Source of the DNA: Legionella rubrilucens
GTDB lineage: Bacteria; Pseudomonadota; Gammaproteobacteria; Legionellales; Legionellaceae
Direction of reading: 5' to 3'
DNA length: 64,000 nucleotides
NCBI RefSeq assembly: GCF_001468125.1
Contig: NZ_LNYT01000022.1
Span: 456,160-520,159, forward strand
Shown here one piece after another: positions 42,745 through 52,720 of the stretch (position 1 is the stretch's first letter; each line of letters begins with the position of its first letter). Under the pieces are notes generated by a model that was not told where the DNA came from, searched no databases, and saw only the letters and a list, made by a program, of their open reading frames with translations. The position numbers and the translations under genes were made by a program.

Positions 42745-44760
42745 ATGAGCGATTCTCGAAAAATGCTGGTCACCAGCGCGCTGCCCTATGCCAATGGCCA
42801 TTTGCATCTGGGCCATCTCGTTGAACACATTCAAACCGACATCTGGGTTCGTACCCATAAAATGCTGGGGCATCAGTGCATCAGTATTTGCGGGGATGAT
42901 GCGCACGGTACGCCGATCATGCTCAAGGCTGAGCAGATGGGGGTGACGCCTGAGGCGCTGACTTCGGAAATGAAAGCCAGCCATGAGCACGATTTTAAAG
43001 CTTTTGCTATTGCTTATGATTATTACCATACCACCCATTCCCCGGAAAACCAGGCCCTGGCGGGTTTAATTTACGAACGGCTTAAAGCCAATGGCGACAT
43101 CGTGACCAAAACCATTCGTCAGGCTTATGATCCATTGAAGGCGATGTTCCTGCCCGACCGGTATGTCAAAGGCACCTGCCCCAAGTGTGGAGCGAATGAT
43201 CAATACGGTGATAATTGTGAAGCCTGCGGTGCGACTTATGCGCCGACGGATTTGGTTAATCCTGTTTCCGCCATTTCCGGCGCCACCCCGATTGAAAAAG
43301 AATCGGAGCATTATTTTTTTGATTTACCGCGCTATGAACAACTCTTAAAAGACTGGACGCGTAAAGGCCATTTGCAGCCGGAAGTCGCCAACAAACTGGA
43401 TGAATGGTTTGCCGCCGGCTTAAAGCAATGGGATATTTCGCGGGATGCACCCTATTTTGGTTTTCCTATTCCCGGTCAAACGGACAAGTATTTTTATGTG
43501 TGGTTGGATGCCCCAATCGGCTACATGGCCAGCTTTAAAAAATACTGCGATGAACAGGGGCTGTCTTTTGATGAATTCTGGAATAAAAATTCTCAAACGG
43601 AGCTGTATCATTTTGTCGGAAAAGACATTGTCTATTTCCATGCCCTGTTCTGGCCGGCCATGTTGGCGGGCAGCAACCACCGCTTGCCCACCGCGGTTTA
43701 CACCCATGGGTTTTTAACCGTGGAAGGGCAGAAAATGTCGAAGTCGCGCGGCACGTTTATCGAGGCGCGGACTTACCTTAAGCATTTGCATCCAGAATAC
43801 CTGCGTTATTACTTTGCGGCCAAACTGAACGGGCGCGTGGATGATCTGGATTTAAATTTTGATGATTTCATTAATCGCGTAAACGCGGATCTGGTCGGAA
43901 AGGTAGTGAACATTGCCAGCCGCTGCGCGGGATTCATTAACAAACGCTTTGATAATCGCCTGGCCGCCGAATTGTCTGAGCCTGCACTTTACCAGGATTT
44001 ACTGGCAGTTAAGCCGGCGGTGATTGACGCGTTGGTGCAACGCGATTATGCCCGTGCTGTCCGACTCATCATGGAATGTGCCGATCGGGTGAATCAATAC
44101 ATCGATGCCAATAAACCCTGGGCGTTGGCCAAAGACAATGATCGCCTTCCCGAGGTACAACGTATTTGCACCATGGGACTCAATTTATTCCGGGTGCTGA
44201 TGACCTATCTAAAACCAGTCCTGCCGGACATGGCCAGGGAAGCGGAATCTTTTTTAAATTGTGCGCCGTTTGACTGGTCTACTGTGGATACCCCCTTGCT
44301 TAATCATGCCATTCACCCCTTTACTCCATTGATAACCCGTGTTGAGCGGGAAAAAATTGATGCCATGCTGAATGAAGGCAAGTTAACGGCCGCAAAGCCT
44401 CAGGAGGAAAAGAAAATGCAGAACCCTGCTCAAGAAGACACGGTCTCGATTGATGATTTCAGCAAAATCGATTTACGCATAGCCCGTATCATTGCGGCCG
44501 AGCCCGTTGAAGGCGCTGATAAATTGCTGCGGCTTCAACTCGATTTGGGCGAGCAGAAAAAACAGGTGTTTGCCGGTATCAAGAGCGCTTATCAGCCGGA
44601 ACAACTCGTTGGCCGATTGACGGTGATGGTCGCTAATCTCGCGCCGCGTACCATGCGTTTCGGCGTATCGGAAGGCATGGTCTTGGCGGCAGGTGACGGC
44701 AAAGGACTCTTTTTGCTTAACCCGGACGAGGGGGCGCAACCCGGTATGAAAGTTAAATAA
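42745..44760 (+). CDS. metG: Methionyl-tRNA synthetase
   Basis: This 671-residue class I synthetase charges methionine tRNA. The HIGH-type motif is ANGHLHLGH, zinc ligands are in [18 protein letters not shown] (near 148-165), and KMSKS appears in [10 protein letters not shown] (near 333). A C-terminal OB-fold tRNA-binding domain covers about residues 570-671, as in the E. coli-type dimeric enzyme. The stop TAA overlaps the ATG of the next gene by one base. Confidence 0.97.
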   Translation: MSDSRKMLVTSALPYANGHLHLGHLVEHIQTDIWVRTHKMLGHQCISICGDDAHGTPIMLKAEQMGVTPEALTSEMKASHEHDFKAFAIAYDYYHTTHSPENQALAGLIYERLKANGDIVTKTIRQAYDPLKAMFLPDRYVKGTCPKCGANDQYGDNCEACGATYAPTDLVNPVSAISGATPIEKESEHYFFDLPRYEQLLKDWTRKGHLQPEVANKLDEWFAAGLKQWDISRDAPYFGFPIPGQTDKYFYVWLDAPIGYMASFKKYCDEQGLSFDEFWNKNSQTELYHFVGKDIVYFHALFWPAMLAGSNHRLPTAVYTHGFLTVEGQKMSKSRGTFIEARTYLKHLHPEYLRYYFAAKLNGRVDDLDLNFDDFINRVNADLVGKVVNIASRCAGFINKRFDNRLAAELSEPALYQDLLAVKPAVIDALVQRDYARAVRLIMECADRVNQYIDANKPWALAKDNDRLPEVQRICTMGLNLFRVLMTYLKPVLPDMAREAESFLNCAPFDWSTVDTPLLNHAIHPFTPLITRVEREKIDAMLNEGKLTAAKPQEEKKMQNPAQEDTVSIDDFSKIDLRIARIIAAEPVEGADKLLRLQLDLGEQKKQVFAGIKSAYQPEQLVGRLTVMVANLAPRTMRFGVSEGMVLAAGDGKGLFLLNPDEGAQPGMKVK

Positions 44761-45374
44761 TGGCCACGGTCGAAGACATTGACGCGCTTTTGCCCCAGAC
44801 GCAATGCGGGGAATGCCGTTATGCCGGTTGCCTTCCCTATGCCGAGGCCCTGGCGCGTGGCGCGACCACGATCGATCGCTGCCCGCCGGGGGGAATTAAT
44901 ACCGTTAAGGCCTTAGGCCAATTGCTGAACGTGGATGTTAAGCCTCTGCTTGCCGAAGTAAAACTGAATACCCGTGCCCCGGCGCTTGCGCGTATTCGTG
45001 AGGCCGAATGCATCGGGTGCACCAAATGCATTCAGGCTTGTCCTGTGGATGCCATCCTGGGCAGCGCCAAACGCATGCATGCCGTCATCACCCATGAATG
45101 CACCGGATGCGGTCTATGCGTTGAGCCCTGTCCCGTGGATTGCATTGATTTGCACCCGCTTGAGGAGCCGCAGTATGACCGCCAACTGGCACGCCAGCGC
45201 CATCGCGCCCGCCAGACGCGTCTTTTGCGGGAAGAACATGAAAAGCAACAGCAATACCGCCAAAAAAGCCGATTGGCTCTTCAGGAAAGCAATCAACAGG
45301 ATTTAAAGGCAAAACAGGATTACATTCTTCAGGCACTGGCGCGGGTGGAAGCAAAAAAGAAAACCAATGGATAA
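44760..45374 (+). CDS. rnfB: RnfB-like iron-sulfur protein, standing alone
   Basis: This 204-residue protein carries an N-terminal RnfB-type cluster (Cys-Gly-Glu-Cys, then AGC and DRCPPGG) and two ferredoxin motifs: [12 protein letters not shown] and [12 protein letters not shown]. It lacks the N-terminal membrane helix of E. coli RsxB and no other rnf gene is seen. The C-terminal 60 residues are Gln/Arg-rich and helical. It precedes nth and overlaps it by eight bases; in E. coli, nth also follows the rsx cluster. It may supply electrons or interact with Nth's iron-sulfur cluster, but this is inference. Confidence 0.85.
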   Translation: MATVEDIDALLPQTQCGECRYAGCLPYAEALARGATTIDRCPPGGINTVKALGQLLNVDVKPLLAEVKLNTRAPALARIREAECIGCTKCIQACPVDAILGSAKRMHAVITHECTGCGLCVEPCPVDCIDLHPLEEPQYDRQLARQRHRARQTRLLREEHEKQQQYRQKSRLALQESNQQDLKAKQDYILQALARVEAKKKTNG

Positions 45375-45999
45375 AAACAAACGACGGCTTATTTTTGAGC
45401 GCTTTCGCGCCCAAAACCCGCACCCCACCACCGAACTCCATTACCGTTCCCCGTTTGAACTGCTGATTGCCGTGATGTTGTCGGCGCAGGCGACGGACAT
45501 CAGCGTCAACAAGGCAACAGCGCGCCTATTTCCTGTCGCCAATACCCCGCAGGCGTTGCTTGCGCTGGGGGAGGATGGATTAAAAGAATACATCAAAACC
45601 ATCGGACTCTATAACAGCAAAGCCGCCAACGTCATTAAAACCTGCCAGATTCTGCTGACACGCTACCACGGCCAGGTGCCGGATAACCGCGAAGCCCTGG
45701 AGTCATTGCCGGGTGTCGGCCGAAAAACCGCCAATGTGGTGCTTAATACCGCCTTCGGCCAGCCCACCATGGCGGTGGATACGCACATTTTCAGGGTGTC
45801 CAATCGCACCGGCATTGCGCCGGGTAAAACACCGCTCGCGGTGGAAATGAATTTACTGGCCAGGGTGGATAAGGAATTTCTGCAGGATGCCCACCACTGG
45901 TTGATTCTTCACGGACGCTATGTCTGTGTCGCCCGCAAGCCCCGTTGTCCACAGTGCCTTATCCGTGATTTGTGCGAATACCCTGATAAAACAAAATAA
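45367..45999 (+). CDS. nth: Endonuclease III
   Basis: This 210-residue DNA glycosylase/AP lyase removes oxidised pyrimidines. The helix-hairpin-helix [12 protein letters not shown] is followed by [13 protein letters not shown] with the catalytic Asp; the [4Fe-4S] ligands are in [17 protein letters not shown] (C-x6-C-x2-C-x5-C) near the end. The start overlaps the RnfB-like gene by eight bases, so the two are probably translated together. Confidence 0.97.
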   Translation: MDKNKRRLIFERFRAQNPHPTTELHYRSPFELLIAVMLSAQATDISVNKATARLFPVANTPQALLALGEDGLKEYIKTIGLYNSKAANVIKTCQILLTRYHGQVPDNREALESLPGVGRKTANVVLNTAFGQPTMAVDTHIFRVSNRTGIAPGKTPLAVEMNLLARVDKEFLQDAHHWLILHGRYVCVARKPRCPQCLIRDLCEYPDKTK

Positions 46000-46087
46000 A
46001 TTTCCTTCGTAAAAAAAACCGGCGGATCTGGTAATTAGTAGGCATTCCCCCTTAGAATGATCATCTCACCGTTTGCAGGAGAGCTAA

Positions 46088-47956
46088 ATGGGATGGAATG
46101 ATGTTTGGAAAACAGCCAGTGATTGGGCGCAGTCAGCCTGGACCCAGGCGGTAAAATTTAAATACACCTTGAATTCGATGTCTTTGCCCGTGGTCGCGGG
46201 TGAGACGGCGAAGTTCTCGTACAACACGCTGATCGGGCTGACAGAAGAAGTGGCGGCCTTGCCTCATGTATTGAAGGCTGCCCTTCTGCATCCCAAAACT
46301 CGCCGCACGTTTGGGCATCTTGCCCGCATTGGGGTTGAGGATTACGGCGCTCTGGTTCTCGCCTACCAAATCGAAAAAAGCCTTGAATCCGTGCTGCTGG
46401 CCGCACTGGAAGGCAGCGAAGGGCAGCCCTGGCTAAGCACCAGCACGGCATTATCTCTGGCGCTGATGCTTTTAAGGACGACTCACACGGCCTACGCATT
46501 CCGTAAACGCATCCAGATAGGTATCCGCTTAGCCACTGTCTCGATTGAGGCGAGCGGCACCATTACCTCGGCGAATCCGCAATTGGACAAAATGGGGGAG
46601 ATCAGCAAGAACGAATCAAAATTAAGTGGCATCATTGGCGCATTGAGTGATCTGGTCAAGTACAGCCTGACCGATTTCACGATCAACCAGGGGGTCAAAA
46701 AAATTCCGGTGGTGGGGCCTGTAGTCGGCAATGGCCTGGCCGCCAAGCACACAGGCGACTTCATTCTGACCTCGGTTTTAAAAGGCATGGCCCCAAAGCA
46801 TGTGCAAGCCTATTTGCAAGAATACCCTGAGTATGCCTGGGTACTGGGCATGACTCATACGATCCTGTCGTATTACGTCAATGATTTCATTGAAAACACG
46901 ACGGGTGTTCCTCGGGAATTGTATGAAACCATCATCAACCAGACAGGGTTAGTGACGCTTATCGCAGTGGCCGCGCACATTCGTCTTCCACCGCCCGTTG
47001 CCGAATCAAAACGGCAAGTGCCTGATCCCATTCGGCTTTATAAGGCCGGCCTGCAGGTAGGACTGGATATCATCGGTTATGGACTGAAGGCCAAAATCCC
47101 CGAAATGCTTAAGAATGAATCCGTTATTCCCTGGGGGAAAGTATTCACTGTGGGGAAAACCGTGTGGTACCACCCGTCGACACAGACGGCAAAAATCATC
47201 TTTTTGCCCCGCATGCTGCATGGGAAAAAAGCGTTTTATCGCGATCCGGTGGTCGAACCCAATTGGGAAAGTCTGCGCACCCGGATAATTGCGGCGATTC
47301 AGTTGATTGAAAAATACAGTCAAAAGCTGCTTGTTGCCGCCGCCACAAAAATACCTAAAATTTCGGCGAAGGTTGCGGGGTTCTTGGGAGCCCCGCCGGG
47401 TGTTGTAGCCTTTGTTTTAAAACTGATGGCCAATGAGCCATTCATGCAGCGTTTGTCGGCTTTCCGCCGGCGTCTGGAGGCCATGCACATTGTCGATCTG
47501 CCGGAGCAGGAAAATTTAAGGCAGATGGAATACCTGCATCTGTCTTCACCTCAAAAAGAAAAAAAGGGGGAAAAGTCCGAACCTGTTATCAAGAAAACTC
47601 TGCTCTCACCAGACGAGGTACTCCATGGCTCCAGAGAGGTTTCAACGCCGCAACCTCTACCAGAAGTGGGCTATGCAACGCGCGACAACGAGGACTATTC
47701 TCCGAGTCTTTTGATGACCGGTGGTTTTTTTGCGAAGCAGGCGAGTAGCAAAAATGCAGCCGATTTAGATCCGGCCAGCCTGATGGGGATAAGTTCCAAT
47801 TCCGACAGCAAGAATCTGAGGAAAGATCCCTTAACCAGTGATTTTTTTGCGAGGAAGGTGAATAGCAGAAATGAAGACGATTTAGATCCGGCCAGCCTGA
47901 TGGGTATAAGTTCCCATTCCAGCAGCAAAAGTCTGGGGAAGGATCCCCTGGGTTAA
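46088..47956 (+). CDS. Large unknown protein with C-terminal tandem repeats, effector candidate
   Basis: A protein of 622 residues with CAGGAG upstream of its ATG. The N-terminal 430 residues contain several moderately hydrophobic helices (for example around 110-135, 285-300 and 420-440), interspersed with Lys/Arg-rich segments. A polar hinge (QKEKKGEKSEP) follows. The last 80 residues are two head-to-tail 39-residue repeats (bases 47717-47833 and 47834-47950), each with FFA, a DLDPASLMGISS core and a KDPL end. Such repeats can bind host proteins or be duplicated secretion signals. I do not recognise the family. Confidence 0.65.
   Translation: MGWNDVWKTASDWAQSAWTQAVKFKYTLNSMSLPVVAGETAKFSYNTLIGLTEEVAALPHVLKAALLHPKTRRTFGHLARIGVEDYGALVLAYQIEKSLESVLLAALEGSEGQPWLSTSTALSLALMLLRTTHTAYAFRKRIQIGIRLATVSIEASGTITSANPQLDKMGEISKNESKLSGIIGALSDLVKYSLTDFTINQGVKKIPVVGPVVGNGLAAKHTGDFILTSVLKGMAPKHVQAYLQEYPEYAWVLGMTHTILSYYVNDFIENTTGVPRELYETIINQTGLVTLIAVAAHIRLPPPVAESKRQVPDPIRLYKAGLQVGLDIIGYGLKAKIPEMLKNESVIPWGKVFTVGKTVWYHPSTQTAKIIFLPRMLHGKKAFYRDPVVEPNWESLRTRIIAAIQLIEKYSQKLLVAAATKIPKISAKVAGFLGAPPGVVAFVLKLMANEPFMQRLSAFRRRLEAMHIVDLPEQENLRQMEYLHLSSPQKEKKGEKSEPVIKKTLLSPDEVLHGSREVSTPQPLPEVGYATRDNEDYSPSLLMTGGFFAKQASSKNAADLDPASLMGISSNSDSKNLRKDPLTSDFFARKVNSRNEDDLDPASLMGISSHSSSKSLGKDPLG
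47717..47950 (+). repeat. Tandem 117-base repeat coding for two 39-residue units
   Basis: Two adjacent 117-base units (47717-47833 and 47834-47950) encode units identical at 26 of 39 residues, with the 12-residue core DLDPASLMGISS identical in both. Only one codon separates the second unit from the stop. Confidence 0.9.
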
Positions 47957-47962
47957 ATGCAG

Positions 47963-47982
47963 ACCCCTTGTTCTAAAGGGGT
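47963..47982. terminator. Hairpin between convergent effector-like gene and corA
   Basis: ACCCCTT (47963-47969) pairs with AAGGGGT (47976-47982) around GTTCTA. A short TTA follows on the plus strand. It sits between convergent genes and could serve both. Confidence 0.5.
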
Positions 47983-49047
47983 TTATAACAGCTTTTTGCG
48001 CTTGAAAAAATAAAACATCAGTATGGCGAGCAGAATCATCAGGGTTAAAATGGCGGGATAACCATAACGCCATTTTAATTCCGGCATGAATTCAAAATTC
48101 ATACCGTAAACTCCGGCGATAAATGATAAGGGTATAAACAGGCTCGCAAACAGCGTTAAGATTTTCATGGTTTCGTTCATGTGATTATTGACGGCCGAGA
48201 GGTAAATTTCCAGCATGCCGGTTGACATTTCACGATGCAGATCAATCAATTCAACCAGGCGGATGCTGTGATCATGCAGGTCACGGTAATAGAGGTAATA
48301 ATGGGAATCAATCAGACGGCCATGCTCGGTTATCAGCAGATGGACGATGTCCCGCATCGGGGCGATAATTTTGCGGAGCGTCATGGTGCGCCGCTTGATG
48401 GTATAGAGTTCGCGTAATGAAATGGCGGAGGGGTTAATGATGATGATGTCTTCAATCTCGCCTAATTTTTTCTCCGTCTCTTCCACAAAATTAAAGTAAT
48501 CATCAACAATGGTATCCATGAGCAGGTAGGCTAAGTACTCCATGCGGTGCTGACAGACCAGGGAATGGGGGTTACTTAACCGCTCGTACAACGAAGCCAG
48601 GTTAAAACGAGATGATTCACGGAAAGTGAGCAGCAGGTTTTTGCGAAGCAGCATACTGAATTGCTCGCGCTGGTAAGTCACCTCGTCGCCGGACGTGTCC
48701 AGTAATTGCAGAACAATAAAGAGGCTGTCATCGAGGATGTCGAGCTTTGGACGTTGGTGGGTGTTTAAGATGTCCTCAACGACCAGCGGATGAATATGGA
48801 ATTCATTGCACCAGTCTGCGATCTTGCTGCTGTCTGAAAGGCCCTGCACATCCACCCACACATTCTGGTGAGCCGCCAGCGCTTCATGAATTTTTTCGGC
48901 ATTAAAATGGTCATGGCGATGATAGGAATTGGCATCAAAAACATGGATGATGACCTGGGTTGCTTGCGGTTCCTTGTCCCCGACATACACGGCGGAGCCG
49001 GGTAACATGCCGCTTTTGGCCGAAGCCTTTCGCCGATATTTCGCCAT
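47983..49047 (-). CDS. corA: CorA-family Mg2+/Co2+ transporter
   Basis: This 354-residue channel has a large cytoplasmic N-terminal domain and two C-terminal helices. The YGMNFE motif between them is the CorA selectivity signature. The protein ends in a basic FKRKKLL. ATG 49047 has AAAGGA about eight bases upstream; longer readings run into the divergent gene's start and are rejected. The start lies 67 bases from the divergent 729-residue gene. Confidence 0.93.
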   Translation of the reverse strand: MAKYRRKASAKSGMLPGSAVYVGDKEPQATQVIIHVFDANSYHRHDHFNAEKIHEALAAHQNVWVDVQGLSDSSKIADWCNEFHIHPLVVEDILNTHQRPKLDILDDSLFIVLQLLDTSGDEVTYQREQFSMLLRKNLLLTFRESSRFNLASLYERLSNPHSLVCQHRMEYLAYLLMDTIVDDYFNFVEETEKKLGEIEDIIIINPSAISLRELYTIKRRTMTLRKIIAPMRDIVHLLITEHGRLIDSHYYLYYRDLHDHSIRLVELIDLHREMSTGMLEIYLSAVNNHMNETMKILTLFASLFIPLSFIAGVYGMNFEFMPELKWRYGYPAILTLMILLAILMFYFFKRKKLL

Positions 49048-49114
49048 GAACAATCCTTTCAGTAGGCAGGTTATTGTGACATGATAGGGTATCACTCCTT
49101 CAGTTTCTAGCACC

Positions 49115-51304
49115 ATGGAATGGTTTTATAAACTGCTGTATAGCCTGGTTGATCATTACGTTTCTGAAAAGGAACGTGAAGCGGCCAAATTCTTTGTCGA
49201 TATCATCCTTGAACATTCTCTTGAAGTCTGTGCCAGTAATATACCGGTTGAAATCAGAAGGGTATCTGCACTGTATGGCATCGATTTGGGAGTTATGAAC
49301 TACCAGGGCAATAAAGAACGCCTGTGGCGGATGAATTGCGAGTTGAGCGGCTTGGCGTATGACTATTTTCTAGCCCAGAGAAACCCGCAGAAGACAACAC
49401 TGCTGAGCGATCTGCTCACGGAGGCCGAGGAGTGCATCCAAACGACAATGTCGGCATTAAAATGCCCAGGCAAAAAACATCTTCCAGCGGATGATACGTC
49501 GGAGCTGAGGGAAAACGAAGTGGGGACGTCAATCTGCGAAGACATTTTCGTTTATGAGGGAAGTCCCCTGCACGATGAGACCGTTGTTGTTTCCAAAGAG
49601 AGCGTCACGGAGGAAGAACAGTCTGTCAGCAGTGACTCGTCTGCCAGTGACTCGTTTTCCGAAGAGCAACCGTTCAGGCCTAAAACACCGCCTGAGGACG
49701 AGCTTCGGCGAGAAGTGATCGTGATGTTTAACCAGGTTATTCAGCAAATTGATGATGGGAAAGGACTCCTGTCGCTGGAAACCTGTTTTGGCGTATTGAG
49801 CAAATTGTTAGACATCCTCCATGGGATTTACTCCCTGCCCAACGATGATCATGCCTTTATTCTTCAGGCTATTGTGCGGATGAGCAATACACCCAATGAA
49901 ACCGCCCGGTTATTGTACCAAAAAATTGGCGGCGTCAATTCGCGGTGGACCACCGACGCCTGCCAGGCATTCGCCCTGCATGTTGAAAAGGAATTGTATC
50001 ATCTGATGGTAAGCGGTCAGAACAATACCAGTGAGCTCGCGGCCGCCGCCGATCGTCTTTACCTGATTTTATGGGAACAGGCAGGTATTCACTTAACCGA
50101 GGCCGCTATCAGGAATTTAATCATCTGCACTGGAAATGCATTAATACATGACTTAAACGAGAAAGTCCCACCTCTTTTAGATCCGAGCGACTTCAAGCGG
50201 TTTCCAACCCGGTTTTTCAACACCCCTTCCGGTCAGGCATTCTATGTTCACCTGCACAAGGAAGTGTATGATTTATCCCTCAATCAAAAGACAGAAGAGG
50301 ATTTAATTGCCGCCTCAGAGAGGCTTTATCTTCTCTTATGGGAAATCAATTGCCCGCTGAGGCCGGATGATGTGACCGCTATCGTCAGGGCATCGTTGAA
50401 AAAGCAGCTTGAAAATCCATCGTTATCGCTGTTCAGTGCCGTTAATTCAGCGCCCTTTCCGCCTCATTTTTTTAAGTCCGCGACTGGATACCTTTTCCTT
50501 GACCACCTGCAGAATGCCATCCTTCGCCTGCCGTTGAATAAAAACCTCAATGAGAAGACTGTTCTCGCTGTCATGGAGGATTTTCACTCCTCTTTGCCCG
50601 CTGTGCTGCTCGGAGTAACGCCGGCTTCGATCATCGATCTGCTAAAGGTTAAAATGAATCAATTGAAGCTTAAGCTGCTTATTGAGAAGGATGCGCCGCT
50701 TTGCACATTTGATTTACTGAAATATGCCGCGCGGGCTAACCGTATTTTAGGAGGTACGCTTAAGGATGCAGTACTGAATCAACAGTTCATGACCCAGTTT
50801 AAACCCGATAGAAACTACCATAAACAACAATGGAACGCCGATGCCTTTGCTGAATTGCTGTTAGGCCTGATGATTCTTTATATTAAACAGGATGAAAGTT
50901 ACTTTGTCTTGTCGACGGGGGATTTCTTTAAAAAAGAGTTTGTCTTTTTAAAAAATCCAGGGCAAAAAGCGGCGGCCGTGAAAGAAATGCTGATGATAGA
51001 AAAAGAAGTGTTTGCCTTAATGGATCACAATGCCATGATTAGCCATGAGCGCCTGCGGCAGTTTGTGAACGAAGAACCGGCGGAAATAGCTGACATTCTG
51101 CTTGAGGATTGCCGAAAACAAAGCAACGAGTTCTACATGGAAATGAGCGCATATTATCAACCGCCTAAAACCCCCTGCAGTCATTCAGGGTATTCATGCC
51201 TGTTTTTCCCTTCATTTAAAACGGATGAAAGCCGGGATTCTAACCCGTCAAGCGTCATGGAGATGCAGGAGGAATCGGAAGAGCCGGGGTGCTGGTTGCA
51301 ATAA
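49115..51304 (+). CDS. Large soluble protein with internal repeats and Glu-rich tail, effector candidate
   Basis: A protein of 729 residues with no membrane segment. Residues 110-190 are acidic and Ser-rich (probably disordered). From about 285 a unit of 85-90 residues recurs with anchors at A285, A375 and Y459: aromatic-x-H-hydrophobic, a Glu/Asn gap, then RLYLILWE or RLYLLLWE in the first two and a diverged form in the third. A fourth, weaker copy may begin near residue 200. The tail holds EESEEPG (seven to eleven from the end) and finishes CWLQ, a good match to the Dot/Icm E-block signal. I know no family for it. Confidence 0.7.
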   Translation: MEWFYKLLYSLVDHYVSEKEREAAKFFVDIILEHSLEVCASNIPVEIRRVSALYGIDLGVMNYQGNKERLWRMNCELSGLAYDYFLAQRNPQKTTLLSDLLTEAEECIQTTMSALKCPGKKHLPADDTSELRENEVGTSICEDIFVYEGSPLHDETVVVSKESVTEEEQSVSSDSSASDSFSEEQPFRPKTPPEDELRREVIVMFNQVIQQIDDGKGLLSLETCFGVLSKLLDILHGIYSLPNDDHAFILQAIVRMSNTPNETARLLYQKIGGVNSRWTTDACQAFALHVEKELYHLMVSGQNNTSELAAAADRLYLILWEQAGIHLTEAAIRNLIICTGNALIHDLNEKVPPLLDPSDFKRFPTRFFNTPSGQAFYVHLHKEVYDLSLNQKTEEDLIAASERLYLLLWEINCPLRPDDVTAIVRASLKKQLENPSLSLFSAVNSAPFPPHFFKSATGYLFLDHLQNAILRLPLNKNLNEKTVLAVMEDFHSSLPAVLLGVTPASIIDLLKVKMNQLKLKLLIEKDAPLCTFDLLKYAARANRILGGTLKDAVLNQQFMTQFKPDRNYHKQQWNADAFAELLLGLMILYIKQDESYFVLSTGDFFKKEFVFLKNPGQKAAAVKEMLMIEKEVFALMDHNAMISHERLRQFVNEEPAEIADILLEDCRKQSNEFYMEMSAYYQPPKTPCSHSGYSCLFFPSFKTDESRDSNPSSVMEMQEESEEPGCWLQ
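49967..50740 (+). repeat. Three-unit internal protein repeat of about 85-90 residues
   Basis: Units begin near 49967, 50237 and 50489 (270 and 252 bases apart). The first two share the AF-x-x-H-x-x-KE-x-Y motif and a RLYLxLWE core at matching distances; the third has YLFLDHLQNAILRL. The repeat is visible in protein, not as near-identical DNA, so it is old. Confidence 0.6.
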
Positions 51305-51409
51305 AGTTGCCAAAATAATGGAAATAATGCTATATTCGTGGACAATTTGTAAACAGCCACGGTAAAGGCTTTATTTTGCCCTCAGATTGGCAAATTGCAT
51401 GATATTTTT

Positions 51410-52699
51410 ATGACTTCATCTCAGCCTCGTCATTACCTCATCCTTTCTGTGGCCATGATGACCTTCCTGCCGCTGCTCATTAATGTGTCCTTTAAAATCA
51501 TCAGCCTGCAGGGGATGGTATTTACAGCCAGCAGCGTGCTTTGTCCTCTGGTGGCTTGTTTTTATTTGCTGGTTTTGAAAGCATGCACGTTGACTCAGCA
51601 ACGGCAGGTGCTTCATCAATCGCTGCTTGCCCTTTACCTGTTCTCCATAGGGGTTTATCTATTGGTCAATCTGCCGTCTGTCGATTATGTCCGCGACAAC
51701 ATGGCTTACCAGATAGTTTTTGAAGACATTCCCAAGAAATTTTTCGCCGCGACGCTTGCATTTGGCTTGAGCTTTTATATTCCCCACCTGCTGTGCTGCT
51801 CTCCCCAGAATGAAACGTTCGCCTCGCCTCGCAAGCGGCTGTTGCTGGCTTTGTTCGGCGGATTCAGTTTTTTTACCCTGGATTTTTTTCTGCTGTTCTC
51901 TGATCCGAAGGTGCCTAATTTTCAGCAGATTTACATTGATTCCCTAATGATTGCTTCCGGCATCATGTTCAGCGCCAGTATCCTGTATCTGGCCGGTTTA
52001 TTGTTTGGCAGCCGTTTGCGCTTGTTTCGCCGGGCGGCGACGCCGGATTACCTGCTGTCGCCTTTTTACCATTACCTGCTTGGCTTTTCCGTCGTCATTA
52101 CGTTAATCTGCTTAGCCTGCGAGTACCGGCTGGTTTCATTTAACAATGGTTGGACCTTGCCCGCCAGCGGCATCCTGTCGCCGTTTCTACTGGTTGCCAG
52201 TAATCTGGTGGGCGAGATTTATGACTACCGCGCCAATTTGCGTCTGATGTTTGTGGTCTTACTGAGTGAATTAACCTTCGATGTGTTGTTGATGACGACG
52301 ATCGTTTTGCCTTCACCATCTTATTTTGATCTCAATCCCTTTTACCATTTCATCATGCCCCGCCGCATCACAGCGACCACCCTGGCCCTGTTTGTCACCT
52401 TGACCTGCAATGCCGTGCTGCTTAAGAACTTAAAGGAAAGCGGCTACGCCGGGGGGAATCAGAGTCTGCGCCTGTTTGTGGCCAACAGTATTGCCATTTC
52501 CCTGTTATGCCTGGTCAACTACAGCCTGCTTTTTGCCGGCATTTACCCCTACGAGCAGATTTTCAGTCTGGCGATTACAAGCTGGGTTTATAAACTGGTG
52601 ATGGTGGTTTTGGGATTGCCTCTGGTGCTTTGGCTCTACCGTTTGGTCAAGAAGCGGCAATCGCTGGGCCTTATGGACAGCCGGGCCGGCAAGGTTTAA
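51410..52699 (+). CDS. Membrane protein with two VUT/YhhQ-like halves
   Basis: An inner-membrane protein of about 429 residues with ten to twelve helices. Each half resembles the YhhQ family. The second half shows SGILSPFLLVASNLVGEIYDYRANLR, then RRITATTLALFVTL and a C-terminal YKLVMVVLGLPLVLWLYRL like YhhQ's end. The first half shows a similar FTASSVLCPLVACFYLL and KKFFAATLAFGLSFYIP. A duplicated transporter would act as a single-chain dimer. The Asp of the YhhQ SDLTVR motif is Asn here, so the substrate may differ. ATG 51410 is used; neither it nor TTG 51395 has a good ribosome site. Confidence 0.6.
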   Translation: MTSSQPRHYLILSVAMMTFLPLLINVSFKIISLQGMVFTASSVLCPLVACFYLLVLKACTLTQQRQVLHQSLLALYLFSIGVYLLVNLPSVDYVRDNMAYQIVFEDIPKKFFAATLAFGLSFYIPHLLCCSPQNETFASPRKRLLLALFGGFSFFTLDFFLLFSDPKVPNFQQIYIDSLMIASGIMFSASILYLAGLLFGSRLRLFRRAATPDYLLSPFYHYLLGFSVVITLICLACEYRLVSFNNGWTLPASGILSPFLLVASNLVGEIYDYRANLRLMFVVLLSELTFDVLLMTTIVLPSPSYFDLNPFYHFIMPRRITATTLALFVTLTCNAVLLKNLKESGYAGGNQSLRLFVANSIAISLLCLVNYSLLFAGIYPYEQIFSLAITSWVYKLVMVVLGLPLVLWLYRLVKKRQSLGLMDSRAGKV

Positions 52700-52711
52700 A
52701 GACCTGCCGGC
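52685..52711. terminator. Hairpin between convergent VUT-like gene and glmU
   Basis: GCCGGC (52685-52690) pairs with GCCGGC (52706-52711), with inner GGT/ACC pairing around TTAAAG. It includes the stop codon of the upstream gene and has no T-run. Confidence 0.4.
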
Positions 52712-52720
52712 TTAAGCCTG

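Noticed and set aside
45948-45957. TTGTCCACA in nth, resembling a DnaA box
   Set aside because: A single near-match inside a coding sequence; no cluster of boxes or AT-rich unwinding region is nearby.
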